Positions 24,467-34,780 of a DNA stretch of 64,000 bases are shown here, in pieces. The notes beneath the pieces were generated by a model. The model was not told the origin of the DNA. It saw only the letters and a list, made by a program, of their open reading frames with translations, and ran no database searches. Within the stretch, counting starts at the first letter, position 1, and each line of letters begins with the position of its first letter. The stretch lies in the NCBI RefSeq assembly GCF_009937765.1, contig NZ_CP047089.1:3098272-3162271 (forward strand), written 5' to 3'. This DNA is from Bacillus pumilus (GTDB lineage Bacteria > Bacillota > Bacilli > Bacillales > Bacillaceae). Position numbers and translations under genes: made by a program.

Positions 24467-25586
24467 ACTTACATGCTTCCCATAACAATCGCTTTGTTTT
24501 CTCATAAATGGTGTCGAATTGATTCATGGAAAGAGGATTTTTTCCTAAGCCAAGCTCGACTGTATAGCCCTCATTGTGACATTGATAAATAAACCAATCG
24601 CGATAGCCTGCATAGCTATCAAGATATTGAACTGGTTTATAGCCGCTTACTTGCTCGAATCGTTTGACCGTTTCTTTTGAGATGGCTGGTTCATGACCAA
24701 GAAAGCCCCAGTATATCTCCTCTCCTTGTGTATGGAGAGCAACAAGCCGGTCAAAGCGTTTTCGTAACGCTAGATTTGCCATCGCTTTCGCTTCTGGCTC
24801 TGTTAGCGGCTTATATCCAGGAAAACCTCGATTAGACGGAGCCTTCGTCTCATGACGGTAGTATTCGATCTCCCAATAAGCAGGAAATTGATTGTTCAAA
24901 TCCACCCCTCTTATATTTGCTTTCCATTCTTGGTAATCAGCATATCTTCCAAGTAGCGGTGTAAATTCTTCACTGCTGAGACCTAGTGACTCTGGACCAT
25001 TCCGTACGAGGTCCACACCATCTGGATTGACCATGGGTACGATGGAGAGAGCCGTGGTTCGCAGAATATGAATCGCTTCATGATGTCTTGCTTGCACCGG
25101 GTCAGATGCAGCTAAACAAAGCGATTTCAGCCATTTTATTAAAACTGACGTCGTGATCCACTCATTTGCATGAAAAGAGGCATTCAAATGAATAGAATGT
25201 AAATGCTGAACAGGCTCTGTTCGGATTTCATATATAGGTGTATCAAGCACTGAATGACCTATGACACTAATTTGAAGAAAAGGAAATGCGGCTTTCAACC
25301 GGCTTAGCTCTTCTTCTAATTGAGCACTATCATATTCAAAGGTTCCATTGATCCAATCATCCGATTGCTGCAGCCTGTAAGGCGCAATAAATTTCTGCAG
25401 CTCACCTATGGAAGAAAATGAATGGATGCCTTCCGGAAGTCGATATCCTGGTAAAAGGAGATACTCAGTGCTTATTTGATTGGATAAATGGAAAGCCGCA
25501 TTCCCTATCCCTAGCTGCTTTGCCACATGATCCTTTTCCTCTTCATCCAGCTGCCATTCAATTTTCCCAAACGACGTTGTCTTCAT
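24462..25586 (-). CDS. yqgT: YqgT, M14 gamma-D-glutamyl-L-diamino acid endopeptidase-like
   Basis: A 374-residue M14-family zinc carboxypeptidase. The metal motif HxxE is His139-x-x-Glu142 in SFHANEW, a third zinc His lies in RLVALHTQGEE, and the catalytic Glu is in YTVELGLG near the C-terminus. Relatives cleave the gamma-D-Glu to diamino-acid bond of peptidoglycan stem peptides. No LysM domain or clear signal peptide is visible, so a cytoplasmic role in muropeptide recycling is an inference. Confidence 0.9.
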   Translation of the reverse strand: MKTTSFGKIEWQLDEEEKDHVAKQLGIGNAAFHLSNQISTEYLLLPGYRLPEGIHSFSSIGELQKFIAPYRLQQSDDWINGTFEYDSAQLEEELSRLKAAFPFLQISVIGHSVLDTPIYEIRTEPVQHLHSIHLNASFHANEWITTSVLIKWLKSLCLAASDPVQARHHEAIHILRTTALSIVPMVNPDGVDLVRNGPESLGLSSEEFTPLLGRYADYQEWKANIRGVDLNNQFPAYWEIEYYRHETKAPSNRGFPGYKPLTEPEAKAMANLALRKRFDRLVALHTQGEEIYWGFLGHEPAISKETVKRFEQVSGYKPVQYLDSYAGYRDWFIYQCHNEGYTVELGLGKNPLSMNQFDTIYEKTKRLLWEACKC

Positions 25587-25630
25587 TTACATCCCTCCTC
25601 CCATACTATATGAACTGGCAGACAAAAAAA

Positions 25631-25665
25631 GAAAACCTCTGCATGTAAAAATAACAGAGGTTTTC
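25631..25665 (-). terminator. Terminator of yqgS
   Basis: GAAAACCTCTG paired with CAGAGGTTTTC, followed on the minus strand by a run of T, just after the yqgS stop codon. Confidence 0.85.
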
Positions 25666-25672
25666 TCATATG

Positions 25673-27592
25673 TTAGGACGCCTTTTTCAGCTTCGTTTCA
25701 TCTTCTTTTTTGGATGGAGAATGGTCCGGGTTGTTCCGGTCATAAAATCTAAGGAGATCCCCGTAGATAATCTGATCAGAGAATTGGAGCTCTTGCTTTG
25801 CCTTCTCTTCATAAGATTGACAAACAGTCTCATCATCTCTTGGCTCACCCGTTTTTTTATTGTAGCAAACACCATCTGTGAAAACACTGTCCTTCGTAAT
25901 AAAGCTGCCATCACGAAGCACCGTTAAATCATTCTTATCTTTTGATAAAAGATCATGACCAAATTGAATTTGTTTACTTGTATCGACTCCTAAAAGATTG
26001 AGTATAGTTGGACGAATATCAATTTGTCCGCCTACCGTATCAATTTCTTTTGGATGTTGATCTGTGATCCCTGGAATGTGTACAACAAACGGGACTTTTT
26101 GAAGCTGTACTTCTTCAAATGGCGTAATCTCTTTATTTAAAAATTGTCCCATTGCTTCGTTATGGTTTTCTGAAATTCCATAGTGATCCCCATATAAAAC
26201 AAAGATGGAGTTTTCGTACAAACCTGTTTCCTTCATTTTTTCAAAGAAAATCTTCAGCGCCTCATCTTGATATCGAACTGTCGGAAAGAACTTGTTTAAC
26301 GTTTTGCTCTTAGAATCATATTCATCAATAAGCTTATCTTCTTCATCTAAATCAAATGGAAAGTGATTCGTTAATGTAATCAATCTCGTATAGAAAGGCT
26401 GCGGGATCGATTTCATCAATTCCGCTGACTGTTCAAAGAATGGACCATCTTTCAAGCCCCAGCCAACTGAGTTCTCTTCATTCACATCAAATGATTTAAT
26501 ATCAAAAAACTTGTCGTAGCCAAAGCTATCGTAGATGAGGTCACGGTTCCAGAAACTTTTGTTATTCGCATGAATAACAGAAGAATGGTACCCTTCATCC
26601 TTTAACAGCTCAGGTGTCGCTGTATATTCATTACTTGGGTTTGTGAAGAACACAGCCCCTCTTCCAAGTGGGTAGAGAGAGTTATCAACAATAAACTCCG
26701 AGTCTGATGTTTTTCCTTGACCTGTTTGATGATAGAAATTAGTAAAGTTGTAGCTTTTCTTGATTAGTTTGTTTAGAAATGGGGTAATTTCTTTCCCATT
26801 TAATTTTTCATTGACCACAAAGCTCTGAGTAGACTCAAGTGAGACAAGGATGACATTTCGTCCTTTAGCTTGACCAAACGTCTTTTCATTACGATCAGTT
26901 TGATTTGCGCTTACATAGTTTTCTATTTCCGTTAAGCTATTGCTGTCAGCAAGGGCTCGTTGAGCAGATTGCTTCGATTGCAACACGCCATCATAAATAT
27001 GGAAATTATATAAGCTAATATTTTTCACCAACATCTCACGGTCAAATGAGCGGGTGAGCAGTTCCGGTCTTTCTGTTTCAGCCAAACCTAGGTTAAAGAA
27101 GAAAGTGGCTGCCACAAATAAATAATACGCTGCTCGTTCTTTTCGTGAAATGGTGATATCCGTTCTAAAGGAAGGCTGTTTTTTATAGAGCCACATTAAA
27201 ATGATGATATCCACGAACATCAATAAATCGACTGGTTCAATTAAAGAGGTAATACTTGACCCGAGGTCACCCATATTGTTTGTTTGAAATAGGACGGGGA
27301 TGGTTAGAAAATCACTATAGAATCGATAAAACACAATGTTAGCTAACAAAATGAATGTCAAAATAAAGCTCATGACGATGATATATCGATTGCGATTTTT
27401 TTCTTTCATAAATAAACCGATACCGAAGATAAACAAGAGAAAGCTAAGCGGGTTAATAAACAGGATAAACTCCTGCATGAAATTTTCTATTTTAATATTG
27501 AAGCTAGATTTATAGATAACATAGGTTTTGACCCACATGAGCAAAGTCGCAATCAGTAAAAATGAAATCGCCTTTAATCTTTTCTTTCGCAT
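25673..27592 (-). CDS. yqgS: YqgS, LtaS-family lipoteichoic acid synthase-like protein
   Basis: A 639-residue protein with five N-terminal transmembrane helices (about 8-28, 42-62, 70-90, 120-137, 157-173) and an extracellular sulfatase-fold domain. The catalytic Thr295 (QGKTSDSE) and metal ligand Glu253 (SLESTQSF) of LtaS enzymes are conserved. It polymerises glycerol phosphate from phosphatidylglycerol, or acts as a primase like other LtaS paralogues; which of these is not decidable here. It ends with a terminator before yqgT, so it is monocistronic. Confidence 0.93.
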   Translation of the reverse strand: MRKKRLKAISFLLIATLLMWVKTYVIYKSSFNIKIENFMQEFILFINPLSFLLFIFGIGLFMKEKNRNRYIIVMSFILTFILLANIVFYRFYSDFLTIPVLFQTNNMGDLGSSITSLIEPVDLLMFVDIIILMWLYKKQPSFRTDITISRKERAAYYLFVAATFFFNLGLAETERPELLTRSFDREMLVKNISLYNFHIYDGVLQSKQSAQRALADSNSLTEIENYVSANQTDRNEKTFGQAKGRNVILVSLESTQSFVVNEKLNGKEITPFLNKLIKKSYNFTNFYHQTGQGKTSDSEFIVDNSLYPLGRGAVFFTNPSNEYTATPELLKDEGYHSSVIHANNKSFWNRDLIYDSFGYDKFFDIKSFDVNEENSVGWGLKDGPFFEQSAELMKSIPQPFYTRLITLTNHFPFDLDEEDKLIDEYDSKSKTLNKFFPTVRYQDEALKIFFEKMKETGLYENSIFVLYGDHYGISENHNEAMGQFLNKEITPFEEVQLQKVPFVVHIPGITDQHPKEIDTVGGQIDIRPTILNLLGVDTSKQIQFGHDLLSKDKNDLTVLRDGSFITKDSVFTDGVCYNKKTGEPRDDETVCQSYEEKAKQELQFSDQIIYGDLLRFYDRNNPDHSPSKKEDETKLKKAS

Positions 27593-27805
27593 TGTAACCT
27601 CCTTATGCTAAGCGAGCACTCAAGCTAGGGATACACCCTAATTATTGGTGCTTCTTCAAAAATAACTAAACTATATCTTATCCTGTATGTGCTGGAAAAT
27701 CAATGTCTTTTTCCTCATGACAAACTTATGAATATGCTAAACATTTCATTTCATGCCCATCTATCGCTTTTTTTAATGAAAATGACATCATGATGACTTT
27801 TTTGT
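27593..27805. other. Spacer between yqgS and glcK
   Basis: About 210 AT-rich bases upstream of yqgS and downstream of glcK. A 10-bp palindrome CATCATGATG (27786-27795) lies near the glcK end but has no loop, so I do not call it a terminator. No gene seen. Confidence 0.45.
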
Positions 27806-28759
27806 TTAAGACAACCATTTGTTTTTTGCCATCCATGCACCGCCAATGACACCTGCATCGTTTCCGAGAGAGGCAATCACGACTTCGACATCATCAGCGC
27901 AAGGCGGAAAAGCGTGATGCTTAACAACACGCTCTACTTTACTGCGAAGAAGCTCACCTGCTTTTGAAACACCGCCGCCAATCACAATTTTTGTTGGGTT
28001 TAACGCACTGGCAAGATTCGCTAAGACAAGACCAAGATGAGTCGTCACTTCTTCTACGACACGCATGGCAAGGTCATCTCCACTTTCAGCTGCCTGAAAC
28101 ACATCCTTTGCAGTCAGTGACGTGACTGTACGAAGTGAAGAGGTATGCTGCTCTGTGACTAATTGATCCTTTGCAAGCCGAACGATGCCAGTCGCAGATG
28201 CAATGGTTTCAATACAGCCCGTTCTTCCGCAGTTACACGGTGCTCCTTGGAATGGGACGGCACAAATATGGCCAATTTCTCCTCCAGCCCCTGTCTCACC
28301 TTGAACCACTTCACCATTTACAATAATGCCGCCGCCAACACCTGTACCAAGTGTGACCATCAGGATGTTTTTTGCGCCATCTCCTGCACCCTTCCACATT
28401 TCACCGAGCGCAGCAATATTCGCATCATTTTCGATGACAGATGGAAGTCCTGTCTCTGCCTCTAGGTGATCTTTGAGTGGATAGTTTGTCCAGCCTAGAT
28501 TCGTTGTTTTATAGACAATCCCAGATACTTTATCTACAGGTCCAGGTGCACCCATTCCAATCCCAATCAGTGCTGATTTGGGCATACTGATTTCGGCCAA
28601 TTTGTGGTCTATTGATTTGGCAATATCGACTGTGATCGTCTGCCCTGATTTATCCGTAGGAATCTCCCACTTATGCTGAATTTCACCATATAGATTAATG
28701 AACGCAAGCTTAATTGTCGTACCGCCAAGATCAACTCCTACAAACCAATCCCCTATCAT
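27806..28759 (-). CDS. glcK: GlcK, ROK-family glucokinase
   Basis: A 317-residue ROK kinase with the ATP site [11 protein letters not shown] (about 10-20), [11 protein letters not shown], and the ROK zinc motif CNCGRTGC. It phosphorylates glucose taken up without the PTS or released from disaccharides. The ATG is 13 bases after yqgQ, and yqgQ-glcK form the usual pair, with gluP upstream in the same direction. Confidence 0.95.
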   Translation of the reverse strand: MIGDWFVGVDLGGTTIKLAFINLYGEIQHKWEIPTDKSGQTITVDIAKSIDHKLAEISMPKSALIGIGMGAPGPVDKVSGIVYKTTNLGWTNYPLKDHLEAETGLPSVIENDANIAALGEMWKGAGDGAKNILMVTLGTGVGGGIIVNGEVVQGETGAGGEIGHICAVPFQGAPCNCGRTGCIETIASATGIVRLAKDQLVTEQHTSSLRTVTSLTAKDVFQAAESGDDLAMRVVEEVTTHLGLVLANLASALNPTKIVIGGGVSKAGELLRSKVERVVKHHAFPPCADDVEVVIASLGNDAGVIGGAWMAKNKWLS

Positions 28760-28772
28760 ATGCCCTCCACCT

Positions 28773-28976
28773 TCACATTGTTTTTCGATTTAATTTGGCT
28801 AGTTCCATTTGAAGAATCGTCATTGCGTTTGACCATTCGGTCCGGTCAATAATGCCCGATGTATACATTTCCTTTAGTTCATCTGCCATAAATTCTAATT
28901 CCACTTCACGATCTCCGAAATACACATAATTTCCAAATCTCATGAGTAGCTGCTGTACATCATATAACGTTTTCAT
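28773..28976 (-). CDS. yqgQ: YqgQ, DUF910 small protein
   Basis: A 67-residue helical protein of the DUF910 family ([20 protein letters not shown]), regularly found next to glcK. Function unknown, though small size and an all-helical look suggest nucleic-acid or protein binding. The ATG at 28976 is preferred because GGTGG lies six bases upstream; an ATG four codons earlier is possible. Confidence 0.87.
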   Translation of the reverse strand: MKTLYDVQQLLMRFGNYVYFGDREVELEFMADELKEMYTSGIIDRTEWSNAMTILQMELAKLNRKTM

Positions 28977-29046
28977 TGTTTCCACCATTTCTTCTCATCA
29001 ACAGATAGGATAAGCGTATTCATAAATGCGCTTTCAGTCAAGTCAT

Positions 29047-30585
29047 TCAATGTGTTTGCGTGTTTTCAATATATTGTTTCAGCTTTAACAATTGATCATT
29101 TTTTGGATCTTGGTCTAATCCTTTTTCTATTAGAGATTCTGCTTTCGCTGTCTCCCCTTTTTCTACGTACAACAACGATAAATGATACAGTTTATTTGGA
29201 TCATCTGGATCTTTTTTAAGTGACCTTTGTAAAAAGCCAATCGCTTTGTCAAGGTGTCCGAGCTGCGCTTCCGATAGTGCATATATATGGAGAGCCTCGG
29301 CTGATGCATCTTTTTGATGTACATATTCCTCTAGACGCTTACTTGCTTCGCTATAGTTCTTATCGTCAAATAGACTTGCTGCCTCATTTACTGCCGCTGC
29401 TTCCTTTTGATCGTCTGAATGAAACCCTGTATACAATCCAAAACCACCAATCAGCAGTAGTACAATACTAGCAAGAAACATCTTGACAGGCTGCACCTGT
29501 TTAGGGAGACGGACAGCTAAAGCAGCTAAAAAACCGCCAACCAGACCGCCAAGGTGCCCCGCGTTATCAATACCTGATACGGTAAAGCCGATTCCTAAAT
29601 TGATGAGGATAATCACAATAATATTTGTCCCCATCGTCCGAAAGAAGAGCTTGCGGTTAGAGATTGCCAAATATAATAGTGCACCTAAGCATCCAAAGAT
29701 CGCACCTGATGCACCGGCTGCGATGGCGGTATTAAAGACAAAACTCGCAATTGAACCGAAAATGCCGGAAATGAAATAGATAAGCAAAAATCTCCATGAG
29801 CCATAAATTCTCTCCACAGCCGCTCCTACAGACCAAAGAGCAAATGTATTAAAGAGTAAGTGTGTCAAGCCAATGTGCAAAAACATTGGTGTCATCAGGC
29901 GCCACCATTCTCCCTCTAAGATCAGCCCATTACTTTTAGCACCAAACGCTGTTAAAGTTGCCGTATTGGTACTTCCGCCGAATAGTTCAAGTAAAAGAAA
30001 CATCACCACTTGAACAGCGATGAGCAGGTAGGTGAAAATCGGTCTGCCATTTTGAAAAACGGCCCGTTCTCGTTCACGCTGCTTTTCCTGATCATCAAAT
30101 GCTTGAAGTACGTTCACTTTAAGCTGGATGACATCTTCGGCTGCGTCTCTTTTTGCCTCTTCTACATCCACTGTGAGCGATGTATTGAGCCATTTTTGCA
30201 GCTCGTTCACGTCGTGTTGAAGAGTATCTGCATTCAGTAATACAGGTGTAACGGTCACCTTTTGATGTTTTTGCGGCTGACCGTTTAGGTCCTCCCAATC
30301 ATCTACAGGGTGGTCAGCTGTAAATTGGAGCTGTAAGAGATGAAGAGACCGTTTACGCATGGCCTCTCTCAGTTGATTCATCCGATACGTCTGCTCTTCA
30401 ATATCTCGAACGATCTCCTGTCTAAAATTCACATCTTTTCTATATAGACGGATAAGATCATATCCTGAGTTTCGTGGTGCTTCGAAAAATATTTCATCTT
30501 CTGGATACGGACTTTGAACCATCTCGTACCCTTTTTGTCTTAATTCATCAACAACTCGCCAAAATAAACTATCTATGACATTCAT
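29047..30585 (-). CDS. gluP: GluP (YqgP), rhomboid intramembrane protease with TPR tail
   Basis: A 512-residue protein: an N-terminal cytoplasmic domain (1-180), seven transmembrane helices, the rhomboid nucleophile Ser293 in GASGAIFG and partner His344 in NAGHLGG, and a C-terminal extracellular TPR region (about 400-505). In B. subtilis this protease cleaves the magnesium transporter MgtE. Length is close to the 507 residues of that orthologue. It heads gluP-yqgQ-glcK. Confidence 0.95.
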   Translation of the reverse strand: MNVIDSLFWRVVDELRQKGYEMVQSPYPEDEIFFEAPRNSGYDLIRLYRKDVNFRQEIVRDIEEQTYRMNQLREAMRKRSLHLLQLQFTADHPVDDWEDLNGQPQKHQKVTVTPVLLNADTLQHDVNELQKWLNTSLTVDVEEAKRDAAEDVIQLKVNVLQAFDDQEKQRERERAVFQNGRPIFTYLLIAVQVVMFLLLELFGGSTNTATLTAFGAKSNGLILEGEWWRLMTPMFLHIGLTHLLFNTFALWSVGAAVERIYGSWRFLLIYFISGIFGSIASFVFNTAIAAGASGAIFGCLGALLYLAISNRKLFFRTMGTNIIVIILINLGIGFTVSGIDNAGHLGGLVGGFLAALAVRLPKQVQPVKMFLASIVLLLIGGFGLYTGFHSDDQKEAAAVNEAASLFDDKNYSEASKRLEEYVHQKDASAEALHIYALSEAQLGHLDKAIGFLQRSLKKDPDDPNKLYHLSLLYVEKGETAKAESLIEKGLDQDPKNDQLLKLKQYIENTQTH

Positions 30586-30650
30586 TCATTCGCGCTCCAT
30601 TTTTTACATTATTATAACAAGAATCGTTCTAATCCGCATTTCTGAACAAA

Positions 30651-30673
30651 AAAATCCCGGCGTTTGCGGGATT
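30651..30673 (-). terminator. Terminator overlapping the yqgO stop
   Basis: AATCCCG-N7-CGGGATT followed by seven T on the minus strand; the 5' arm includes the yqgO stop codon. Confidence 0.85.
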
Positions 30674-30848
30674 AGAATGCTTGGCGAATAAATTTCGTCC
30701 GAAAATATGGGATTTTCATCAGCCACTTAATAAAAAAGTGACGCACTTGGTTTTGACCTAAGATCAAATTCATGAGCCGATAACGATTTTGCACAAGAAC
30801 GAATGCAAACAGTGTGAACACAATGCTCCAAATCATTTTATTCATCAT
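30672..30848 (-). CDS. yqgO: YqgO, small basic membrane-associated protein
   Basis: A 58-residue protein that I translated directly: MMNKMIWSIVFTLFAFVLVQ, then a basic C-terminal half rich in Arg, Lys and Phe. One N-terminal transmembrane helix and a positively charged tail are visible. The ATG follows AGGAGGG. It matches yqgO by position between gluP and yqgN; function unknown. Confidence 0.82.
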   Translation of the reverse strand: MMNKMIWSIVFTLFAFVLVQNRYRLMNLILGQNQVRHFFIKWLMKIPYFRTKFIRQAF

Positions 30849-31047
30849 ATTCCCTCCTATGTTCGTATCGTGGCTTAAATAGGATTTGTTTATGCATGAA
30901 CCATTATTTTTATCGCTGACAATGCTTTCTGCTTTTACAATCTAATCCCTCGTTCTTTTGATTGAATGTAATAGACCTCTTCACACTCTGATGATGGTCG
31001 ATTAAATCCTTGAACGTATGAGGCAGCTTACAATTTCGATGAAACAC

Positions 31048-31083
31048 AAAAAAGCCCGTTCTTTGGACAATGAGCGGACTTTT
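31048..31083 (-). terminator. Terminator of yqgN
   Basis: AAAAGTCCG on the minus strand pairs with CGGGCTTTT (one G-U pair) and is followed by a T run, right after the yqgN stop codon. Confidence 0.8.
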
Positions 31084-31642
31084 ACCTTTGATAGAACGTG
31101 CCTTTTTCACTGACCATCATAGATACCGGTATGTCGTGTGCTTCTGAGGGCACATGCTTGATTTGCTGTAAAGACAAACAGAGGGCAATCGTTACTCCGT
31201 GATAGTCCGCTAAGTAGCGATCATAATAGCCGCCACCAAATCCAATCCGGTAACCACGTTGATCGAAGCACACCCCAGGGACAATGATCAAATCGATGGC
31301 TTCTTTATGTACAACTGTAGACTCAAGAGGATCGGGCTCCAATAGTCCAAAGTAGCTGGATGTCATCTTTGTTGCGGGTGTATATTCATAAAAGGTCATC
31401 TCTTTTGTTTTCGGAAAGCAGGTAGGGATACATACTGTTTTTCCTTCTTCCCACGCTTTTTTAATCAGAGGCAATGTCGGAATCTCTTTTCCTCTAGACA
31501 TTGTCAAAGCAATCGTTTTTGCCTGTTTCCATGCTGGCAGCTGCAATAAGTGCTCATGAAGTAAAGCGGTACTGCGCTCAAATTCTTCCGCGCTTATCTG
31601 ATCAAGCTTGGCTAATGTTTGAAGGCGAAGCTCCTTTTTCAT
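31082..31642 (-). CDS. yqgN: 5-formyltetrahydrofolate cyclo-ligase
   Basis: A 186-residue enzyme with the family signatures MSRGKEIPT, VPGVCFDQRGYRIGFGGGYYDRYL and the basic N-terminus MKKELR. It converts 5-formyl-THF to 5,10-methenyl-THF with ATP, a folate salvage step. The ATG at 31642 is used because GGGAG is nine bases upstream; an ATG three codons earlier overlaps the ribosome binding site. Followed by its own terminator. Confidence 0.92.
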   Translation of the reverse strand: MKKELRLQTLAKLDQISAEEFERSTALLHEHLLQLPAWKQAKTIALTMSRGKEIPTLPLIKKAWEEGKTVCIPTCFPKTKEMTFYEYTPATKMTSSYFGLLEPDPLESTVVHKEAIDLIIVPGVCFDQRGYRIGFGGGYYDRYLADYHGVTIALCLSLQQIKHVPSEAHDIPVSMMVSEKGTFYQR

Positions 31643-31661
31643 ACAGATCATCTCCCATCAT

Positions 31662-31690
31662 AAAAAAACAGCAGGAAAATTCCCTGCTGC
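31662..31690 (-). terminator. Terminator of rpmG
   Basis: CAGCAGG paired with CCTGCTG, followed by seven T on the minus strand, adjacent to the rpmG stop codon. Confidence 0.88.
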
Positions 31691-32260
<570 letters not shown>

Positions 32261-32608
32261 ATGGAAATTGCAATTATCGGATTGCTTGTTGTCAGTATTG
32301 TACTGATCGCATTCTCATATTTTCAAAGAGAGCCGATTAAAGAAGTCGAGCAGGAACTTGAAACACTTCAACTATCTGCAATGCAAGAAATCTATAAACT
32401 GAAAAAGAAAATGAAAGTGCTTGAAGAAGAATTACTTGAAACAAACATCGTCGTTCGCAAACATTCTGAAATTGATCCTTCCATTGCAAGACAGATCATT
32501 TCAAAGCATCAAAATGGCATGTCTCCTGAAGCCATTGCGCGCGCTGAGCATGTATCTGTAGAAGATGTCAATATGATCATTAAAGACAACGAGAGGGTGC
32601 TTGTATGA
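32261..32608 (+). CDS. yqzD: YqzD-like membrane-anchored coiled-coil protein
   Basis: A 115-residue protein with an N-terminal transmembrane helix (about 4-20), a coiled-coil region (about 25-65) rich in Glu, Lys and Leu, and a C-terminal helix-turn-helix-like segment (SPEAIARAEHVSVEDVNMII, about 88-107). Function unknown. Its last four bases overlap the start of the next gene (ATGA), so the two are coupled. The symbol is assigned by position before pstBB and recalled B. subtilis order, so it is less certain than the family description. Confidence 0.7.
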   Translation: MEIAIIGLLVVSIVLIAFSYFQREPIKEVEQELETLQLSAMQEIYKLKKKMKVLEEELLETNIVVRKHSEIDPSIARQIISKHQNGMSPEAIARAEHVSVEDVNMIIKDNERVLV

Positions 32609-33105
32609 CGAAAAAAAGCATCCAAACGTTTGCAGCAGGTATGATTCTTGCAACTGGGGTTCTGGCGATCGTTTTTTTCCTCACTGGAAAAGACGAGGCA
32701 GTAGCTGATACAACAACAAAAGAAACCCTCGCACAGAAAGTAACAGACAAAGACGTGAAAAACTATTTAGACTCCAAAAAAGAAGTCACTGTCAGCCGCG
32801 AAACGTACCAGCAGCTTCTTGACTATAAGGAAAAAGCGCTGAAGGCAAATGAAGACGGCGATTCTAAGAATGATCAACAAAAAGAGGACAAACCTAAAGG
32901 CAAATCAATCAAATTTGTGATTAAAAACGGTATGAGTACAAGTGATGTTTCAGACATGCTTGAAAAGGACGGCATCATCAACTCGTCTAAAGATTTCAAT
33001 GATTACGTGATTGACGCCGGTTACCATAAAGAAATTCGTGCAGGCAAATTCAATTTAAAAACAGGAATGACGTTTAAACAGATCGTCAAAGCCTTAACAA
33101 AATAA
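32605..33105 (+). CDS. yqzC: YqzC-like protein with MltG/YceG-type N-terminal domain
   Basis: A 166-residue membrane-anchored protein: one transmembrane helix (about 8-27), a charged linker, and a C-terminal domain (about 98-164) with the pattern KFVIKNGMSTSDVSDMLEKD..RAGKFNLKTGMTFKQIVKAL, which resembles the LysM-like N-terminal part of YceG/MltG without its catalytic domain. A cell-envelope role is an inference. Translationally coupled to the upstream gene and ended by a strong terminator. Confidence 0.75.
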   Translation: MTKKSIQTFAAGMILATGVLAIVFFLTGKDEAVADTTTKETLAQKVTDKDVKNYLDSKKEVTVSRETYQQLLDYKEKALKANEDGDSKNDQQKEDKPKGKSIKFVIKNGMSTSDVSDMLEKDGIINSSKDFNDYVIDAGYHKEIRAGKFNLKTGMTFKQIVKALTK

Positions 33106-33110
33106 CAACA

Positions 33111-33146
33111 AAACCCCCTGGCGGCACTGGCCTCCAGGGGGTTTTT
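33111..33146. terminator. Bidirectional terminator between yqzC and pstBB
   Basis: AAACCCCCTGG paired with CCAGGGGGTTTTT, placed between convergent genes and so also closing the pst operon. Confidence 0.92.
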
Positions 33147-33147
33147 C

Positions 33148-33930
33148 TTATCCAAATCGACCAGATATATAATCATTCGTTCTTTGATCGTTTGGCTCAG
33201 AAAACATCACATTCGTATCATTGACTTCAACAAGCTCCCCCATTAAGAAGAAGGCCGTTCGGTCTGATACCCGAGCCGCTTGCTGCATGTTATGCGTCAC
33301 AATGGCAATCGTATATTTCTCTTTCAATTTCATAATCAATTCTTCAATCTTTAATGTTGAAACAGGATCAAGTGCTGATGTTGGTTCATCCATTAATAAA
33401 ATGTCTGGGCTTGTAGCAATGGCTCTTGCGATACAAAGACGCTGCTGCTGACCACCAGAAAGGCCAAGAGCGGGAGCACTTAATCGATCTTTCACTTCAT
33501 CCCATAGGGCAACATCTCGAAGCGCTTTTTCCGCGATTTCTTTCAATTGCTGCTTGCTCTTAACTCCATGAATTCTTGGTCCGTATACGACATTATCAAA
33601 AATTGACTGAGGGAATGGATTCCCTTTTTGAAACACCATACCGACATTTTTACGCAGCTCGACTAAATCGACACGACCTTTTAAAATGTTGTCATCTTTA
33701 TACATCATATCCCCGGTGATTTTCACACCTGGCACTGTTTTGACCATAAGATTTAACGTTTTAATAAACGTTGACTTTCCGCAGCCAGACGGGCCGATAA
33801 TCGCTGTGACTTCATGCTCTCTAATCGCTAAGTCAATATGCTTCAATGCATGATGCTGTCCATACCAAAGGTTCATATCATTCACACGAAACACTTCTTT
33901 TTTTGCTGTTTCAGTTGCTACTGCATTCAT
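33148..33930 (-). CDS. pstBB: PstBB, phosphate ABC transporter ATPase
   Basis: A 260-residue ABC ATPase with Walker [10 protein letters not shown], signature LSGGQQQR, Walker [13 protein letters not shown] and the switch His in VTHNMQQA. It is the second of two tandem PstB paralogues. The ATG at 33930 is preferred, behind GGGTGG, and gives the usual 260 residues; a GTG three codons upstream is possible. Last gene of the pst operon, 15 bases after pstBA. Confidence 0.93.
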   Translation of the reverse strand: MNAVATETAKKEVFRVNDMNLWYGQHHALKHIDLAIREHEVTAIIGPSGCGKSTFIKTLNLMVKTVPGVKITGDMMYKDDNILKGRVDLVELRKNVGMVFQKGNPFPQSIFDNVVYGPRIHGVKSKQQLKEIAEKALRDVALWDEVKDRLSAPALGLSGGQQQRLCIARAIATSPDILLMDEPTSALDPVSTLKIEELIMKLKEKYTIAIVTHNMQQAARVSDRTAFFLMGELVEVNDTNVMFSEPNDQRTNDYISGRFG

Positions 33931-33944
33931 CAAATCCACCCGCC

Positions 33945-34757
33945 TTATCCAAATCGACCATTGATATAGTCTTCTGTTTTTTGCTGCGCAGGACGTGTAA
34001 AGATACGTTCTGTGGCATCATATTCTACTAGATCTCCGTTTAAGAAAAAGGCCGTACGATCAGATACACGGAGCGCTTGCTGCATGTTGTGTGTCACAAT
34101 GACGATTGAATAATCATTTTTCAATTCACCTAATAGCTCTTCAATTTTCGCATTTGAGATAGGGTCTAGGGCAGAAGCAGGTTCATCTAATAGCAAGACA
34201 CTTGGTTTCATCGCAAGTGTACGGGCAATACAAAGACGCTGCTGCTGACCGCCTGACAATGACAAAGCGGATCGGTGCAAACGATCTTTGACCTCATCCC
34301 ATAACGCCGCCTTTGTTAAGCTTTCTTCAACCGCATCATCAAGCACAGATTTTCTTTTTTCCCCAGCATACTTTAACGCATGGGTGATGTTATTGTAGAT
34401 CGATTTAGGAAAAGGATTTGGTTTTTGGAAGACCATCCCGATTTCTCTTCTTAAATTCACGACATTAATACGGTCATCCAAAATATTTAATCCTTCGTAC
34501 ATGATCGCCCCTTCACTTTTCGCACCTGGAATTAAATCGTTCATCCGGTTAATGCTACGTAAAAAGGTAGACTTCCCGCAGCCGGATGGGCCGATTAATG
34601 CGGTGATCGCATTCTTCTCAATCTCAAATGAAATGTGATTGACCGCTCTTTTTTCACCATAATAAATGCTTAAATCCTGCACCTGTAAAATCTGTTCCGC
34701 TTGAAGTGGAGCCTTTTTCGCTGCAATCTCTTTTTTTTCTGCTAGCATTTGAACCAT
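33945..34757 (-). CDS. pstBA: PstBA, phosphate ABC transporter ATPase
   Basis: A 270-residue ABC ATPase paralogous to pstBB, with Walker [18 protein letters not shown] and [11 protein letters not shown]. Both copies keep every catalytic motif, so neither appears decayed. The start is the ATG behind AAGGGGAT; a second in-frame ATG three codons later would give a better spacing. Part of pstS-pstC-pstA-pstBA-pstBB. Confidence 0.93.
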   Translation of the reverse strand: MVQMLAEKKEIAAKKAPLQAEQILQVQDLSIYYGEKRAVNHISFEIEKNAITALIGPSGCGKSTFLRSINRMNDLIPGAKSEGAIMYEGLNILDDRINVVNLRREIGMVFQKPNPFPKSIYNNITHALKYAGEKRKSVLDDAVEESLTKAALWDEVKDRLHRSALSLSGGQQQRLCIARTLAMKPSVLLLDEPASALDPISNAKIEELLGELKNDYSIVIVTHNMQQALRVSDRTAFFLNGDLVEYDATERIFTRPAQQKTEDYINGRFG

Positions 34758-34780
34758 ATCCCCTTCACACCTCTCTCACA

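Noticed and set aside
30910..31110. A 66-codon minus-strand frame between yqgO and yqgN
   Set aside because: No ribosome binding site of note, it overlaps the yqgN terminator and 3' end, and the product resembles no family I know.
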